The position numbers and the translations under genes were made by a program. Below, in pieces: positions 55,009-63,012 of a stretch of DNA of 64,000 nt. The stretch is taken from contig JAWBNK010000001.1 in assembly GCA_038827615.1 (NCBI GenBank), positions 1,054,290-1,118,289 on the forward strand. Direction: 5' to 3'. Source of the stretch: Thermosphaera sp. (GTDB lineage: Archaea > Thermoproteota > Thermoprotei_A > Sulfolobales > Desulfurococcaceae). The notes beneath the pieces are model-generated. The model was not told the origin of the DNA. It saw only the letters and a program-made list of their open reading frames with translations, and did no database searches. Numbering within the stretch: the first letter of the stretch is position 1; every line of letters starts with the position of its first letter.

Positions 55009-55980
55009 TCAAACCTCGGATCGCTCATAACCGAGGAACGTGATGTTTGAACTATACTTGTAGGTTTTCCTCTCATCGGGCTTAACGGGTTTCCTAAGTA
55101 TGTAGAGCTTCTCATGCTTTATCAGCAGGAAATCCCTATCTCTGACCTTCTCCCAAAGCTCTCTCGTCTTCTTCATTCTATGCTGTATCTTGATTACCTC
55201 CTCCTTCAGTATGAAGCCGGCATCCAGCAAGGTTCGCAAGACGTGATAGGATATGGGAACGTAGTGCTTGCGAAGCCGCGTATCTCCTATCAAGACAGCC
55301 ATGAAGCCGCCTGGTTTCAACACCCTGTAAGCCTCCCTGGAAAACTCGCTAAAAACCGTCAGGTAATCCTCCATTCTCCCAGCACAGGATAAATCGCCTG
55401 GAGAACATTCAGTTTTCCTATGCTTATACCTGATGATGTTCCAGTAGGGGGGATGAACCATTACCAAGTCTACTTCTCCATCTTTAATCAACGATAGTTC
55501 CCTGGAGTCCCCGTGGAAAATCCTGCTCCACGTGCTCCGGGTGTTTCGGGACGCCTCATCATCCCTCCCCTCTAGCTCAACATACTTCTCGAGCCAGTAG
55601 AGCCTGTGGAGAGATAATATCGCTGCGGAGTAATTAATGTCGACCCCGATGCAGTTCCTTCCCAGCAGCCTCGCCTCGATACACGTGGTTCCGGATCCAA
55701 TCATTGGATCGAGAACAAGTTGCCCAGGCCTGCTGAACAATTCGATGACTCTTCTAACTAGTTGGGGTGGCCAATTCCCCCTGTAATCCCCCTTGTGAGA
55801 CGCCCACTTTCCCCTTCTCGGAAAACTCCACACCGTTGTTGAGACGTCCGATAGTTCAGCATCCAACGGATACAATCTCGTGATCTTAACGGGCTTCAAC
55901 TCTATGACTGAATCCTCGATCACTATGTGGTTCCTCTCCTCTAGAAACCTCAAGTAGTCACTATAGCTCACTTCTCTCAT
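55009..55980 (-). CDS. orphan DNA methyltransferase (amino-methylase)
   Basis: A 323-residue protein. Motif X/I order: HKGDYRGNWPPQLVRRVIEL then LDPMIGSGTTCIEA (about residue 90), GVDIN, and catalytic motif IV MVHPPYWN (about 180) instead of the common S/D-PPY. The family methylates adenine N6 or cytosine N4 in DNA. No restriction endonuclease or specificity gene is nearby. ATG 55980 is preferred over ATG 55995 because TTTTTAACA at about 56020 gives a fitting TATA distance. Confidence 0.85.
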   Translation of the reverse strand: MREVSYSDYLRFLEERNHIVIEDSVIELKPVKITRLYPLDAELSDVSTTVWSFPRRGKWASHKGDYRGNWPPQLVRRVIELFSRPGQLVLDPMIGSGTTCIEARLLGRNCIGVDINYSAAILSLHRLYWLEKYVELEGRDDEASRNTRSTWSRIFHGDSRELSLIKDGEVDLVMVHPPYWNIIRYKHRKTECSPGDLSCAGRMEDYLTVFSEFSREAYRVLKPGGFMAVLIGDTRLRKHYVPISYHVLRTLLDAGFILKEEVIKIQHRMKKTRELWEKVRDRDFLLIKHEKLYILRKPVKPDERKTYKYSSNITFLGYERSEV

Positions 55981-56071
55981 TACGCAACCATCCACATATA
56001 GTGATGTCTACCAAGATGTTAAAAACTCCTTGAAGAGTCTGGGAAAACAGTCGTCTATTTTTGTAGAGCGT

Positions 56072-56260
56072 TCAGGCTTGTCTTCTTCGACCAATTCTGA
56101 AGTAGAACTCGCTCCTCTTTCCAGTCGGAGTCGTGCCAGAGTAGTGGTTCACGCGTCCACGGCAATTGGGGCACTCCAGCATTTCAACGCTATACCATCT
56201 CATTCTCCACTGCTTGATTCTCGTGAACTCTCCTTCAAAACCGCAGTAGGGGCATTTCAT
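56072..56260 (-). CDS. small zinc-binding protein
   Basis: A 62-residue basic protein from ATG 56260 (TTG 56272 is an alternative). Two CxxC pairs, CPYCGFEGEF and CPNCRGRVNHY, about 28 residues apart make a zinc ribbon; the tail is arginine-rich (GRRRQA). No named family recognised. It could be a nucleic-acid binding or regulatory protein. Confidence 0.65.
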   Translation of the reverse strand: MKCPYCGFEGEFTRIKQWRMRWYSVEMLECPNCRGRVNHYSGTTPTGKRSEFYFRIGRRRQA

Positions 56261-56312
56261 TTCCAACCCCAATATAATATGTGTTGCAGAAAATATATTT
56301 CCTATCCCTTCC

Positions 56313-57215
56313 CTAGCTCTGAAGAAGCTCCTGCCTCAGCCTATATATTATGCTCTTATCCTTCCTAGCCCTCGAGATAATGGACATTACCACCTCCCCT
56401 ATCTGGGGGTCGCCGAGTAGTATAGAGATGGAGTTCTTTATCAACTCTTCATCCAAATAAACCATTCTCGACGTAACGCCCCCGTCGATAACGACGTTAA
56501 CACCAGTCATCCACTCAGCCTCATCGGAGGCTAGGAAAGCAATTAGTGACGCAACATCCTCGGGCTTTCCCACCCTGCCCGCTGGATGCCACGCGTGGTC
56601 AAGGGGGGTTAGGCTCGGCTCTTTCGGGGGAACCTGCCACCTGCTCGTGTCAATCCATCCGGGAGAGACTGAGAGGACTCTTATCCTGTACTTTGAGAGC
56701 GAGATCGCTAGGGCGTGGGTAAGGGCTATTAACCCTCCCTTCGACGCTGAGTAGGGTTCGGTGTTGGGCTCCGATTGAAACGCCCTCGTAGAAGCTATGT
56801 TCACTATTACTCCCCCAGTATTCTTCATATACTTAACGACGTGCTTGCTACACAGCCAAGCCCCCGTCAAGTTAACATCTATAATCCTCCTCCACTCCTC
56901 AATGCTCTGCTCCTCAATACTCCTACCGGTGAAGCCTATTCCCGCATTATTAACTAGCACGTCGATTCTGCCGAACCTGGCGAAAACATCTTCTACCGCC
57001 CGGGATACATCGTTCTCGCTCGACACGTCTACTCTGTAATACAGGGCTTTAACGCCTCTCTCACTCAACTCCTTAGCTCTCTGGACTCCAGATTGCTCGT
57101 CTATATCGAAGATCGCTACGCTGCATCCCTCTAGTCCAAGCCTTGACGAGATGGCTGCCCCGATTCCTCTTGCACCCCCGGTTACAATGCATGTTTTACC
57201 CTCAAACCTCGACAA
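56313..57215 (-). CDS. SDR family oxidoreductase
   Basis: A 300-residue short-chain dehydrogenase: cofactor loop TGGARGIGAAI (about residue 13), acidic residue in IFDIDE suggesting NAD preference, NNAG (about 90), active site Ser-Tyr-Lys in YSASKGG (about 155), and SPGWIDT. The last ~50 residues extend beyond the SDR core. Substrate unknown (glucose dehydrogenase- or 3-oxoacyl reductase-like). TTG 57215 is preferred over GTG 57221, which lies within GAGGGGTG. Confidence 0.88.
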   Translation of the reverse strand: MSRFEGKTCIVTGGARGIGAAISSRLGLEGCSVAIFDIDEQSGVQRAKELSERGVKALYYRVDVSSENDVSRAVEDVFARFGRIDVLVNNAGIGFTGRSIEEQSIEEWRRIIDVNLTGAWLCSKHVVKYMKNTGGVIVNIASTRAFQSEPNTEPYSASKGGLIALTHALAISLSKYRIRVLSVSPGWIDTSRWQVPPKEPSLTPLDHAWHPAGRVGKPEDVASLIAFLASDEAEWMTGVNVVIDGGVTSRMVYLDEELIKNSISILLGDPQIGEVVMSIISRARKDKSIIYRLRQELLQS

Positions 57216-57307
57216 TCTCACACCCCTCTCACTCTGTATGTTGGCTGCGAGAGGCTATAATCTTGAATAAGGGATTACTAGTGTAATGGGAAAAGTCTTA
57301 TTATTCC

Positions 57308-57316
57308 CTTAAAATG
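57308..57316 (+). promoter_or_regulatory. TATA box of the proteasome-exosome operon
   Basis: CTTAAAATG lies 37 bases ahead of psmA ATG 57345, giving a very short leader. Confidence 0.45.
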
Positions 57317-57344
57317 TAGAGTTATTTAAACAGGGTCGATAACT

Positions 57345-58097
57345 ATGGGTCTTTCAATGGCTGCGGCTTACGATAGAGCCATCACGATATTCTCACCCGA
57401 TGGGAGAATATATCAAGTAGAATACGCGTTTGAAGCTGTTAGAAGGGGCTGGACTACTCTCGGAGTCCGGACGAAAAACGCCTCCGTGGTCGTCGCAGAG
57501 AAGCAGAAGATCTCTCCGTTAACTGATGAGAAAGCGATACAGAAGATCTTCAAGGTAGACGACCACATAGGAGTTAGCTTCGCAGGAATGGCGGGGGACG
57601 GAAGGATTCTAATAGACTACGCTATCCATCAGGCCCTCATCCACAAGTTCTACTACGATGAGCCAATCCCCGTTGAGTATTTGACGAAGCTGGTCTGCGA
57701 CGTAAAGCAAGCATACACTCAGCACGCCGGTGTAAGACCATTCGGCGTCTCAATGATCTTTGCGGGAGTTGATGAGAAGGGAACCCAGCTGTTCATGACT
57801 GAGCCTAGCGGAAGATACCTCAGCTACTACGGGGTGGCGATAGGCGAGAAGAGCGGCAACGTAACAGAGTTCCTCGAGAAGAACTACAGCTATGAGCTCA
57901 GCGCCCCCGAGACCGTGAAACTCGGGTTGTTAGCGATCGCATCTATAGTTGAAGGGAGGCCTCTGCAAGACTACATCGAGGCAGGATACATTGATGTCGA
58001 AACGAAGCGTTTCAGAATACTCAGCAAGAAGGAGATAGAGGAGCTAATCGCTGAGTTGGAGAAAGAGGGCCGGTTGAAGCCGGAGAGTAAGAAGTAG
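57345..58097 (+). CDS. psmA: proteasome alpha subunit
   Basis: A 250-residue protein. AYDRAITIFSPDGRIYQVEY is the alpha-subunit N-terminal signature that gates the 20S core; GVRPFGVSMIFAGVDEKGTQ and FLEKNYS are also typical. Alpha subunits are catalytically silent. First gene of a chain with SBDS and exosome subunits, a classic archaeal superoperon. Confidence 0.97.
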   Translation: MGLSMAAAYDRAITIFSPDGRIYQVEYAFEAVRRGWTTLGVRTKNASVVVAEKQKISPLTDEKAIQKIFKVDDHIGVSFAGMAGDGRILIDYAIHQALIHKFYYDEPIPVEYLTKLVCDVKQAYTQHAGVRPFGVSMIFAGVDEKGTQLFMTEPSGRYLSYYGVAIGEKSGNVTEFLEKNYSYELSAPETVKLGLLAIASIVEGRPLQDYIEAGYIDVETKRFRILSKKEIEELIAELEKEGRLKPESKK

Positions 58098-58110
58098 TTT
58101 TGTTTTTAAT
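58098..58110 (+). terminator. T-rich tract after psmA
   Basis: TTTTGTTTTTAAT follows the psmA stop directly and may terminate part of the transcripts before SBDS. Confidence 0.3.
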
Positions 58111-58163
58111 AATCGTTTTAATCACGTCTTTTAATATATGGTATTGATGCAATGGTGGTTTTT

Positions 58164-58865
58164 GTGAAGGACAAGCTAGTTATAGCCAAGTATGAGGCTA
58201 AGGGACATCGGTTTGAAATCCTCGTTGACCCCGACTTGGCCCTCAAGATCAAGGAGGGGAAGCAAGTAAGCGTTGACGAAGTCGTCGCCGGAGACTTCAT
58301 ATACAAGGATGCTAGGAAGGGTTTGAAGGCTTCTCCCGAGTCCCTGAAGGCTGTTTTCGGGACAGACGACCCTAGGACCGTGGCGTTGGAGATCATTAAG
58401 AAGGGCGAGCTCCAGTTCACGGCGGAACAGAGGAGAAAGCTTCTAGAGGAAAAGAAGAACCAGGTTATCAACCTAATTGCCAAGAACGCTGTCGACCCGA
58501 AGACGAAGCTACCTATTCCAGCGAAGAGAATAGAGCTTGCAATGGAGCAGGCGAGAGTCACCATCGACCCTTACAAGCCGGCCGAGCAGCAGGTCGAAGA
58601 GATCGTTTCGAAGATAGCCAGGTTCATACCGATAAAGCTTGCTAAAGCATATGTATCGGTGAGAATACCCGCCGAGCACGCCAGCAAGTCCTATAAGACA
58701 ATCCAGTCTCTCGGAGTGGTGAAGAAGTCGACCTGGGGCAGCGATGGAAGCGTGAGCGTTGAGCTTGAAATCCCAGCTGGAATGCAACAAGAATTCATTG
58801 ATAAAGTCAACGCATTAACAAAGGGTTCTGCAGAAATAAAAATAGTGAGCGTGGGAGAGAAATGA
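58164..58865 (+). CDS. sdo1: SBDS/Sdo1 ribosome maturation protein
   Basis: A protein of 233 residues. KDKLVIAKYEAKGHRFEILV and DPDLALKIKEGK open the FYSH domain; the middle and C-terminal domains follow (IPAKRIELAMEQARV, IPIKLAKAYVSVRIP). It helps release the anti-association factor from the large subunit. GTG 58164 has GGTGG upstream; ATG 58152 lies two bases ahead of that site. Overlaps rrp4 by four bases. Confidence 0.94.
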   Translation: MKDKLVIAKYEAKGHRFEILVDPDLALKIKEGKQVSVDEVVAGDFIYKDARKGLKASPESLKAVFGTDDPRTVALEIIKKGELQFTAEQRRKLLEEKKNQVINLIAKNAVDPKTKLPIPAKRIELAMEQARVTIDPYKPAEQQVEEIVSKIARFIPIKLAKAYVSVRIPAEHASKSYKTIQSLGVVKKSTWGSDGSVSVELEIPAGMQQEFIDKVNALTKGSAEIKIVSVGEK

Positions 58866-59602
58866 AGCTCAAGATAATAGTTGCGGATAGGCAGCTCGTC
58901 AGGCCCGGTGATACGCTGGCCTATGTCGAGGAAGTGTCAGAACCTATAGGGTTCAGGAAGATACCCGAGAAACACATATACATACTCGGCAACAAAGTAT
59001 TCAGCGATGTCATCGGAGTGGTCAACGTTAACGGCGAGGATCTACAGGTAATACCGCTCGAGGGCGTCTACATTCCCAAGAAAGATGACTTGGTCATCGG
59101 AATCGTGGAAAACGTTGGAGTCACGGCTTGGACCCTGGACATCAGGAGCCCGTATCCGGGAGTGTTAAACGCTAGCGAAGTTATAGAGGGGTTCAATCCC
59201 CTGCTCCACAACTTGAGAAACTACCTCGACATAGGGGATTTCGTAGTGGGTAGGATTTCTTTATTCGATAGAACGCGCGATCCAGTTATAACTGTGAAGG
59301 GGAAGGGTCTTGGCAAAATCGTTGAAGGCATAGTAGTAGATGTGAAGCCGAGCAAGGTGCCAAGGCTCATAGGGAAGAAGGGGAGCATGCACAACATTCT
59401 TACTTCCATGAGCGGCTGCGATATAACGATAGCTCAGAACGGCTTCGTGTGGCTGAAGTGCCCAGATGAGAATAGAGCTAAGGTTTTAATACAGGCGATT
59501 AAACTAATTGAGTTAAAAGCCCATGTTCGTGGTTTAACAGAGGAAGTAAAAATGTTTTTGGAGAAGAGGATCGGAGGAGGTGGAAGCAGCGTTGAGCAGT
59601 AG
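58862..59602 (+). CDS. rrp4: exosome RNA-binding subunit Rrp4
   Basis: A 246-residue protein with an N-terminal domain, an S1 domain ([13 protein letters not shown]), and a KH domain ([16 protein letters not shown], about residue 165). It caps the Rrp41-Rrp42 ring and binds substrate RNA. Overlaps SBDS and rrp41. Confidence 0.95.
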   Translation: MKLKIIVADRQLVRPGDTLAYVEEVSEPIGFRKIPEKHIYILGNKVFSDVIGVVNVNGEDLQVIPLEGVYIPKKDDLVIGIVENVGVTAWTLDIRSPYPGVLNASEVIEGFNPLLHNLRNYLDIGDFVVGRISLFDRTRDPVITVKGKGLGKIVEGIVVDVKPSKVPRLIGKKGSMHNILTSMSGCDITIAQNGFVWLKCPDENRAKVLIQAIKLIELKAHVRGLTEEVKMFLEKRIGGGGSSVEQ

Positions 59603-60323
59603 GCCTAAGCTGATACGAGATGATGGATTGAGAATAGACGGGAGACGATTCGACGAACTCCGCCCCGTGAGGATCAGGGTTGGAGTCTTGAAGAACGCCA
59701 ATGGAAGCGCCCTGGTTGAATACGGCGGGACCAAGGTGTTGGCCGCAGTGTTCGGCCCCAGGGAGGCTCTACCTAGACACATAGCGCTCCCCGACAGGGC
59801 ATCGCTTCGGGTGAGATACCATATGGCGCCCTTCTCGACTAGCGAGAGGAAATCGCCGGCCCCGTCGAGAAGGGAGATAGAATTGTCGAAAGTAATCAGG
59901 GAGGCGCTGGAAGCAGTGGTGTTCACCGAGCAGTTCCCCAGGACCTCCATAGATGTCTTCATAGAAGTCCTGCAAGCCGACGGCGGCACCAGGACCGCTG
60001 GACTCACCGCGGCTTCAACAGCCCTCGCTGACGCGGGAATACCGATGAAAGACCTGGTAGTCGGGGTGGCAGTGGGCAAGATCGAGGGAAACCTCGTCCT
60101 GGATATCAACGAGCTAGAGGATGAGTACGGCGAAGCCGACCTCCCCGTGGGAATAGCACCCAATATAGGGGAGATAATGCTTCTCCAGTTGAACGGCGTG
60201 TTAACCCCCGAGGAGTTTAAAGCCGCAGTCGACTTGGCTTGGAAGGGCGCTGAGGCTGTTTACAAAGCCGTGAAGGAAGCCCTTTACGCTAAATACATTA
60301 AGGCGTTCGAAGAGGTGAAGTAG
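59592..60323 (+). CDS. rrp41: exosome catalytic subunit Rrp41
   Basis: A 243-residue RNase PH-fold protein: [38 protein letters not shown], and the catalytic acidic segment [18 protein letters not shown]. It carries the phosphorolytic 3'-5' activity. TTG 59592 is used because GGAGGAGGTGG at 59573-59583 is its ribosome binding site and covers the alternative GTG 59580. Confidence 0.95.
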   Translation: MSSRPKLIRDDGLRIDGRRFDELRPVRIRVGVLKNANGSALVEYGGTKVLAAVFGPREALPRHIALPDRASLRVRYHMAPFSTSERKSPAPSRREIELSKVIREALEAVVFTEQFPRTSIDVFIEVLQADGGTRTAGLTAASTALADAGIPMKDLVVGVAVGKIEGNLVLDINELEDEYGEADLPVGIAPNIGEIMLLQLNGVLTPEEFKAAVDLAWKGAEAVYKAVKEALYAKYIKAFEEVK

Positions 60324-61190
60324 ATGAGCATTACACCAATTAAAGAACCCATCCTCCCTAGGATGCAGGCTGAGACGATACTCAGACTATTGAAGAAAGG
60401 AGAGAGGATCGACGGGAGAGGCCTCCTAGACTACAGGCCTATAAGCGTTTACTTAAACCCGATTGAAAAAGCTGAGGGAAGCGCACACGTTATCCTTGGG
60501 ACAACACAGGTAGTAACTGGGGTGAAGATAGAGCTGGGAGAACCCTTCCCGGATAGGCCTGACGAAGGAGTGCTACAGGTTCACGCCGAGTTCGTCCCGC
60601 TTGCCTCTCAGACGTTCGAGCCCGGTCCCCCCGACGAGAACTCTATCGAGGTCGCGAGGGTTATAGACAGGAGCCTCCGCGAACCAAAGGCGATCGATTT
60701 CAAACAACTCGTCGTGGCACCTGGCAGAAAAGTCTGGGTGGTTTTCAACGACATATACTTAATAGATTACGGTGGAAACATTGTTGACGCGAGCATGATA
60801 TCAAGCATGCTTGCGCTCGCCACGGCGAAGATGCCCTACTATGAGGAGAAAGAGCCGGGAGTCTACGTGGTCGACAACAAGAGGCACACTACGCCTTTAC
60901 CCGTCAACACGCTTGTGGCTACTGTTACAATGGGTATTCACGACGACGTCATAGTTGTGGATCCATCCGTGGAAGAGGAGCTTGTGTTGAATTCCTTCAT
61001 AACCATTGCTGTTGACGAGAAAGGGAGGATCTGTGGAATACAGAAGAAAGGAGTGCTGGGGCTTGAAAGAAGATTGCTCGATCAAGCCGTTGAAATAGCG
61101 TTCAACCGGGGAAGGGTCATTATAGATTTAATAAGGAAAATATTAAATAATCCCAGTGACTACATGAAACCGTTAGAGAATAATCAGTGA
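60324..61190 (+). CDS. rrp42: exosome subunit Rrp42
   Basis: A 288-residue RNase PH-fold protein: LKKGERIDGRGLLDYRPISV, GSAHVILGTTQVVTGVKIEL and YLIDYGGNIVDASMISSMLA. It lacks catalytic residues but is needed for the active hexamer. Starts at the base after the rrp41 stop. Confidence 0.95.
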   Translation: MSITPIKEPILPRMQAETILRLLKKGERIDGRGLLDYRPISVYLNPIEKAEGSAHVILGTTQVVTGVKIELGEPFPDRPDEGVLQVHAEFVPLASQTFEPGPPDENSIEVARVIDRSLREPKAIDFKQLVVAPGRKVWVVFNDIYLIDYGGNIVDASMISSMLALATAKMPYYEEKEPGVYVVDNKRHTTPLPVNTLVATVTMGIHDDVIVVDPSVEEELVLNSFITIAVDEKGRICGIQKKGVLGLERRLLDQAVEIAFNRGRVIIDLIRKILNNPSDYMKPLENNQ

Positions 61191-61206
61191 TTACGTGGTG
61201 GCTGAT

Positions 61207-61467
61207 ATGGGGAGAACCAAAGTCGTAAAGATCGCTGGAAGATATGGAACTAGATACGGGTCCACTCTCAGGAAGAAGGTCAGGGACATATTGATGAAAC
61301 GCTACGCGCCCCACCAGTGCCCGTTCTGCGGGTACCAGGGCAAGGTCGTCAGGGTGTCGACCGGGATATGGATGTGCAGGAAGTGCGGCAACAAGTGGGC
61401 TGGCGGCGCATACTTGCCGAAAACCGAGGTGGCAAGATACTTCCCCAATGTTGTGGTTAGGGAGTAA
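61207..61467 (+). CDS. rpl37ae: ribosomal protein L37ae (eL43)
   Basis: An 86-residue zinc protein: GRYGTRYGSTLRKKVRDI, CPFCGYQGKVVRVSTGIWMC and CRKCGNKWAGGAY. ATG 61207 is preferred over GTG 61195 because GTGGTGGC lies between them as the binding site. Confidence 0.96.
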   Translation: MGRTKVVKIAGRYGTRYGSTLRKKVRDILMKRYAPHQCPFCGYQGKVVRVSTGIWMCRKCGNKWAGGAYLPKTEVARYFPNVVVRE

Positions 61468-61471
61468 GTTT

Positions 61472-62011
61472 TTGATCCTAATCACCACGTCTCACAGGTC
61501 TTCTCAGAGAACCCGGAGCTTTGTAAAGGATTTGGCCAGCACGATTCCTTTCGCCCTGAGAGTTATCAGGGGTAAGAAGACTCTTCAGGAACTGATTACG
61601 CAGACTTATCTACTCAAGTATAAATGGCTGCTGATCGTAGAGGAGAAGAATGGGAATCCGTCGCGGTTGAAATTCTACCACGTTGACCTCGGGGCTTCGC
61701 GCCCCGAGGGGAGGGAGGTTGGGTGGGCTACTATTAGAGGCGTTAGATTGTCTCGCGAAAACCCCAGCGCCGTTAAAACGAGCCAAGCCTCGACGATAAG
61801 TGTTGACTATGAAGGATGTGTTGGAAACGAGTGCTTCAGCCTAGCAGACCTGCTTCTAATGGTGTTTTCTAGAGCAGTGAGCAGTAATCCAGACATAGTT
61901 TTGAGGCTCAGGGAGAACAGGGGGATCGAGGTGAGGTTTTACAGTAGACACAACGTTGAAACAGGCCCCATGTTCAGAGTCGACAAGGTAGTGATCAATG
62001 AACGAGTATAG
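61472..62011 (+). CDS. Brix-domain ribosome biogenesis protein
   Basis: A 179-residue protein of the archaeal Brix/Imp4 family: ILITTSHRSSQRTRSFVKDL opens the domain, then VIRGKKTLQELITQTY, and GPMFRVDKVVI. It is expected to bind rRNA during large-subunit or U3-type assembly steps. TTG 61472 is chosen over ATG 61448, which would add eight residues (MLWLGSKF) not typical of the family. Overlaps the next gene by 14 bases. Confidence 0.84.
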   Translation: MILITTSHRSSQRTRSFVKDLASTIPFALRVIRGKKTLQELITQTYLLKYKWLLIVEEKNGNPSRLKFYHVDLGASRPEGREVGWATIRGVRLSRENPSAVKTSQASTISVDYEGCVGNECFSLADLLLMVFSRAVSSNPDIVLRLRENRGIEVRFYSRHNVETGPMFRVDKVVINERV

Positions 62012-62303
62012 CGTAGAGTATGTCCTGGAAGGCCTCGATGAACGCGTCTGCAAGTCTCTGGAGAAAGCGCTGAAGCCAGAGGCAGCCGGGGCTCCCGAGG
62101 AGGTCGTCGTAACGGTCGAGTGCAAGGAGGGCTCACTCCTGCTGGAGATGTCTTCTTCTGAAATAAATATTTTAAGAGCCCTACACAATAGCTTTATAGG
62201 ATTAATTACCATGTTGCTGGAGATGAGTGAGGGATTCGTGAATGAGCAGGAAAGCGCTTCCGCCCGAGGTTCAACAGTTAATAGTTCAATATCAAACCCT
62301 TAA
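61998..62303 (+). CDS. pcc1: Pcc1-family KEOPS subunit
   Basis: A 101-residue protein. LEKALKPEAAGAPEEVVVTV, the strand-helix GSLLLEMSSSEINILRALHN and SFIGLITMLL match Pcc1, the dimerising KEOPS subunit that binds Kae1 and tRNA. Its position between the L37ae/Brix and prefoldin genes is the conserved Pcc1 site in archaea. The last 20 residues are encoded in the overlap with the prefoldin gene (62 bases). Confidence 0.8.
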   Translation: MNEYSVEYVLEGLDERVCKSLEKALKPEAAGAPEEVVVTVECKEGSLLLEMSSSEINILRALHNSFIGLITMLLEMSEGFVNEQESASARGSTVNSSISNP

Positions 62304-62613
62304 GGAGACCCACGCCAAAATAGATGCTGAGCTTAAGCTGACGGAGGCCGAGTTAACCGACGTCGACACTGTGTTGAACACTGTCAAGGGACTTGAAGAC
62401 GGAGCTGAGCTCTACAAGGTGGTAGGGCACATCTTGGTGAAGAAGACGAAGAGCGACGTGATAAAGGAGCTGGAGGAGAGGAAGGAGATACTGAGCTTGA
62501 AGAGGGATAAGTACAAGAAGCAGATAGACTTCCTGGTGAAGCAGATAAGCGAGCTGGAGGCAAAGCTTAAGGAAGCCCTCGGTAAATACGGGATTCCGGT
62601 TGGCCAGGCCTAG
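62242..62613 (+). CDS. pfdB: prefoldin beta subunit
   Basis: A 123-residue protein of two long coiled coils joined by a beta hairpin: PPEVQQLIVQYQTLKETHAK and KKTKSDVIKELEERKEILSL. It hands unfolded proteins to the thermosome. Overlaps Pcc1 and DUF3194 genes. Confidence 0.95.
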   Translation: MSRKALPPEVQQLIVQYQTLKETHAKIDAELKLTEAELTDVDTVLNTVKGLEDGAELYKVVGHILVKKTKSDVIKELEERKEILSLKRDKYKKQIDFLVKQISELEAKLKEALGKYGIPVGQA

Positions 62614-62923
62614 GAAGCTCAACCTTAGGATCAACGACATATCTCTCGAAGCAATGGAGGAGATCGCGTCCTCAGTCGAGGATGCCGTCAACGCATACCT
62701 TAGAGAACACCTCCCAGTTGACGAGGATTTTTCAATCGTAGTCAGCATCGAGAGAGAAGGAGACTCGTTGAACATTGCCATAGACGTCGGCGTGAGGGGG
62801 GCTTTAGGCCACGTTGTCAATTATGAGGAGTTTGTCGAGAACGCGATCCAGTATGCTCGTAAGCAGTTGGAGGAGAAGCTCAAGGATTTCACTGCCCGGG
62901 TAAGTAGCGACTCCCCTGAGTAA
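62600..62923 (+). CDS. DUF3194 family protein
   Basis: A 107-residue protein. KLNLRINDISLEAMEEIASS, IVVSIEREGDSLNIAIDVGV and NAIQYARKQLEEKL match DUF3194, which archaea encode just after prefoldin beta. Soluble, mixed alpha-beta, unknown function. TTG start overlapping the prefoldin end by 14 bases. Confidence 0.78.
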   Translation: MARPRKLNLRINDISLEAMEEIASSVEDAVNAYLREHLPVDEDFSIVVSIEREGDSLNIAIDVGVRGALGHVVNYEEFVENAIQYARKQLEEKLKDFTARVSSDSPE

Positions 62924-63012
62924 GGACGGCTTGGTAAATCTTTATAATTCGTTTATAAAATTATTGATTTAAGCATCAAATGCTTATCCATGTGAACATG
63001 GGTTGAGGCATC

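Noticed and set aside
54883-57344. Integrated element with tRNA-Leu attachment site
   Set aside because: No repeat of the tRNA 3' end and no integrase was found between tRNA-Leu and psmA.
58118-58564. 148-residue antisense ORF in SBDS
   Set aside because: Overlaps a certain gene fully and has no recognisable motif.
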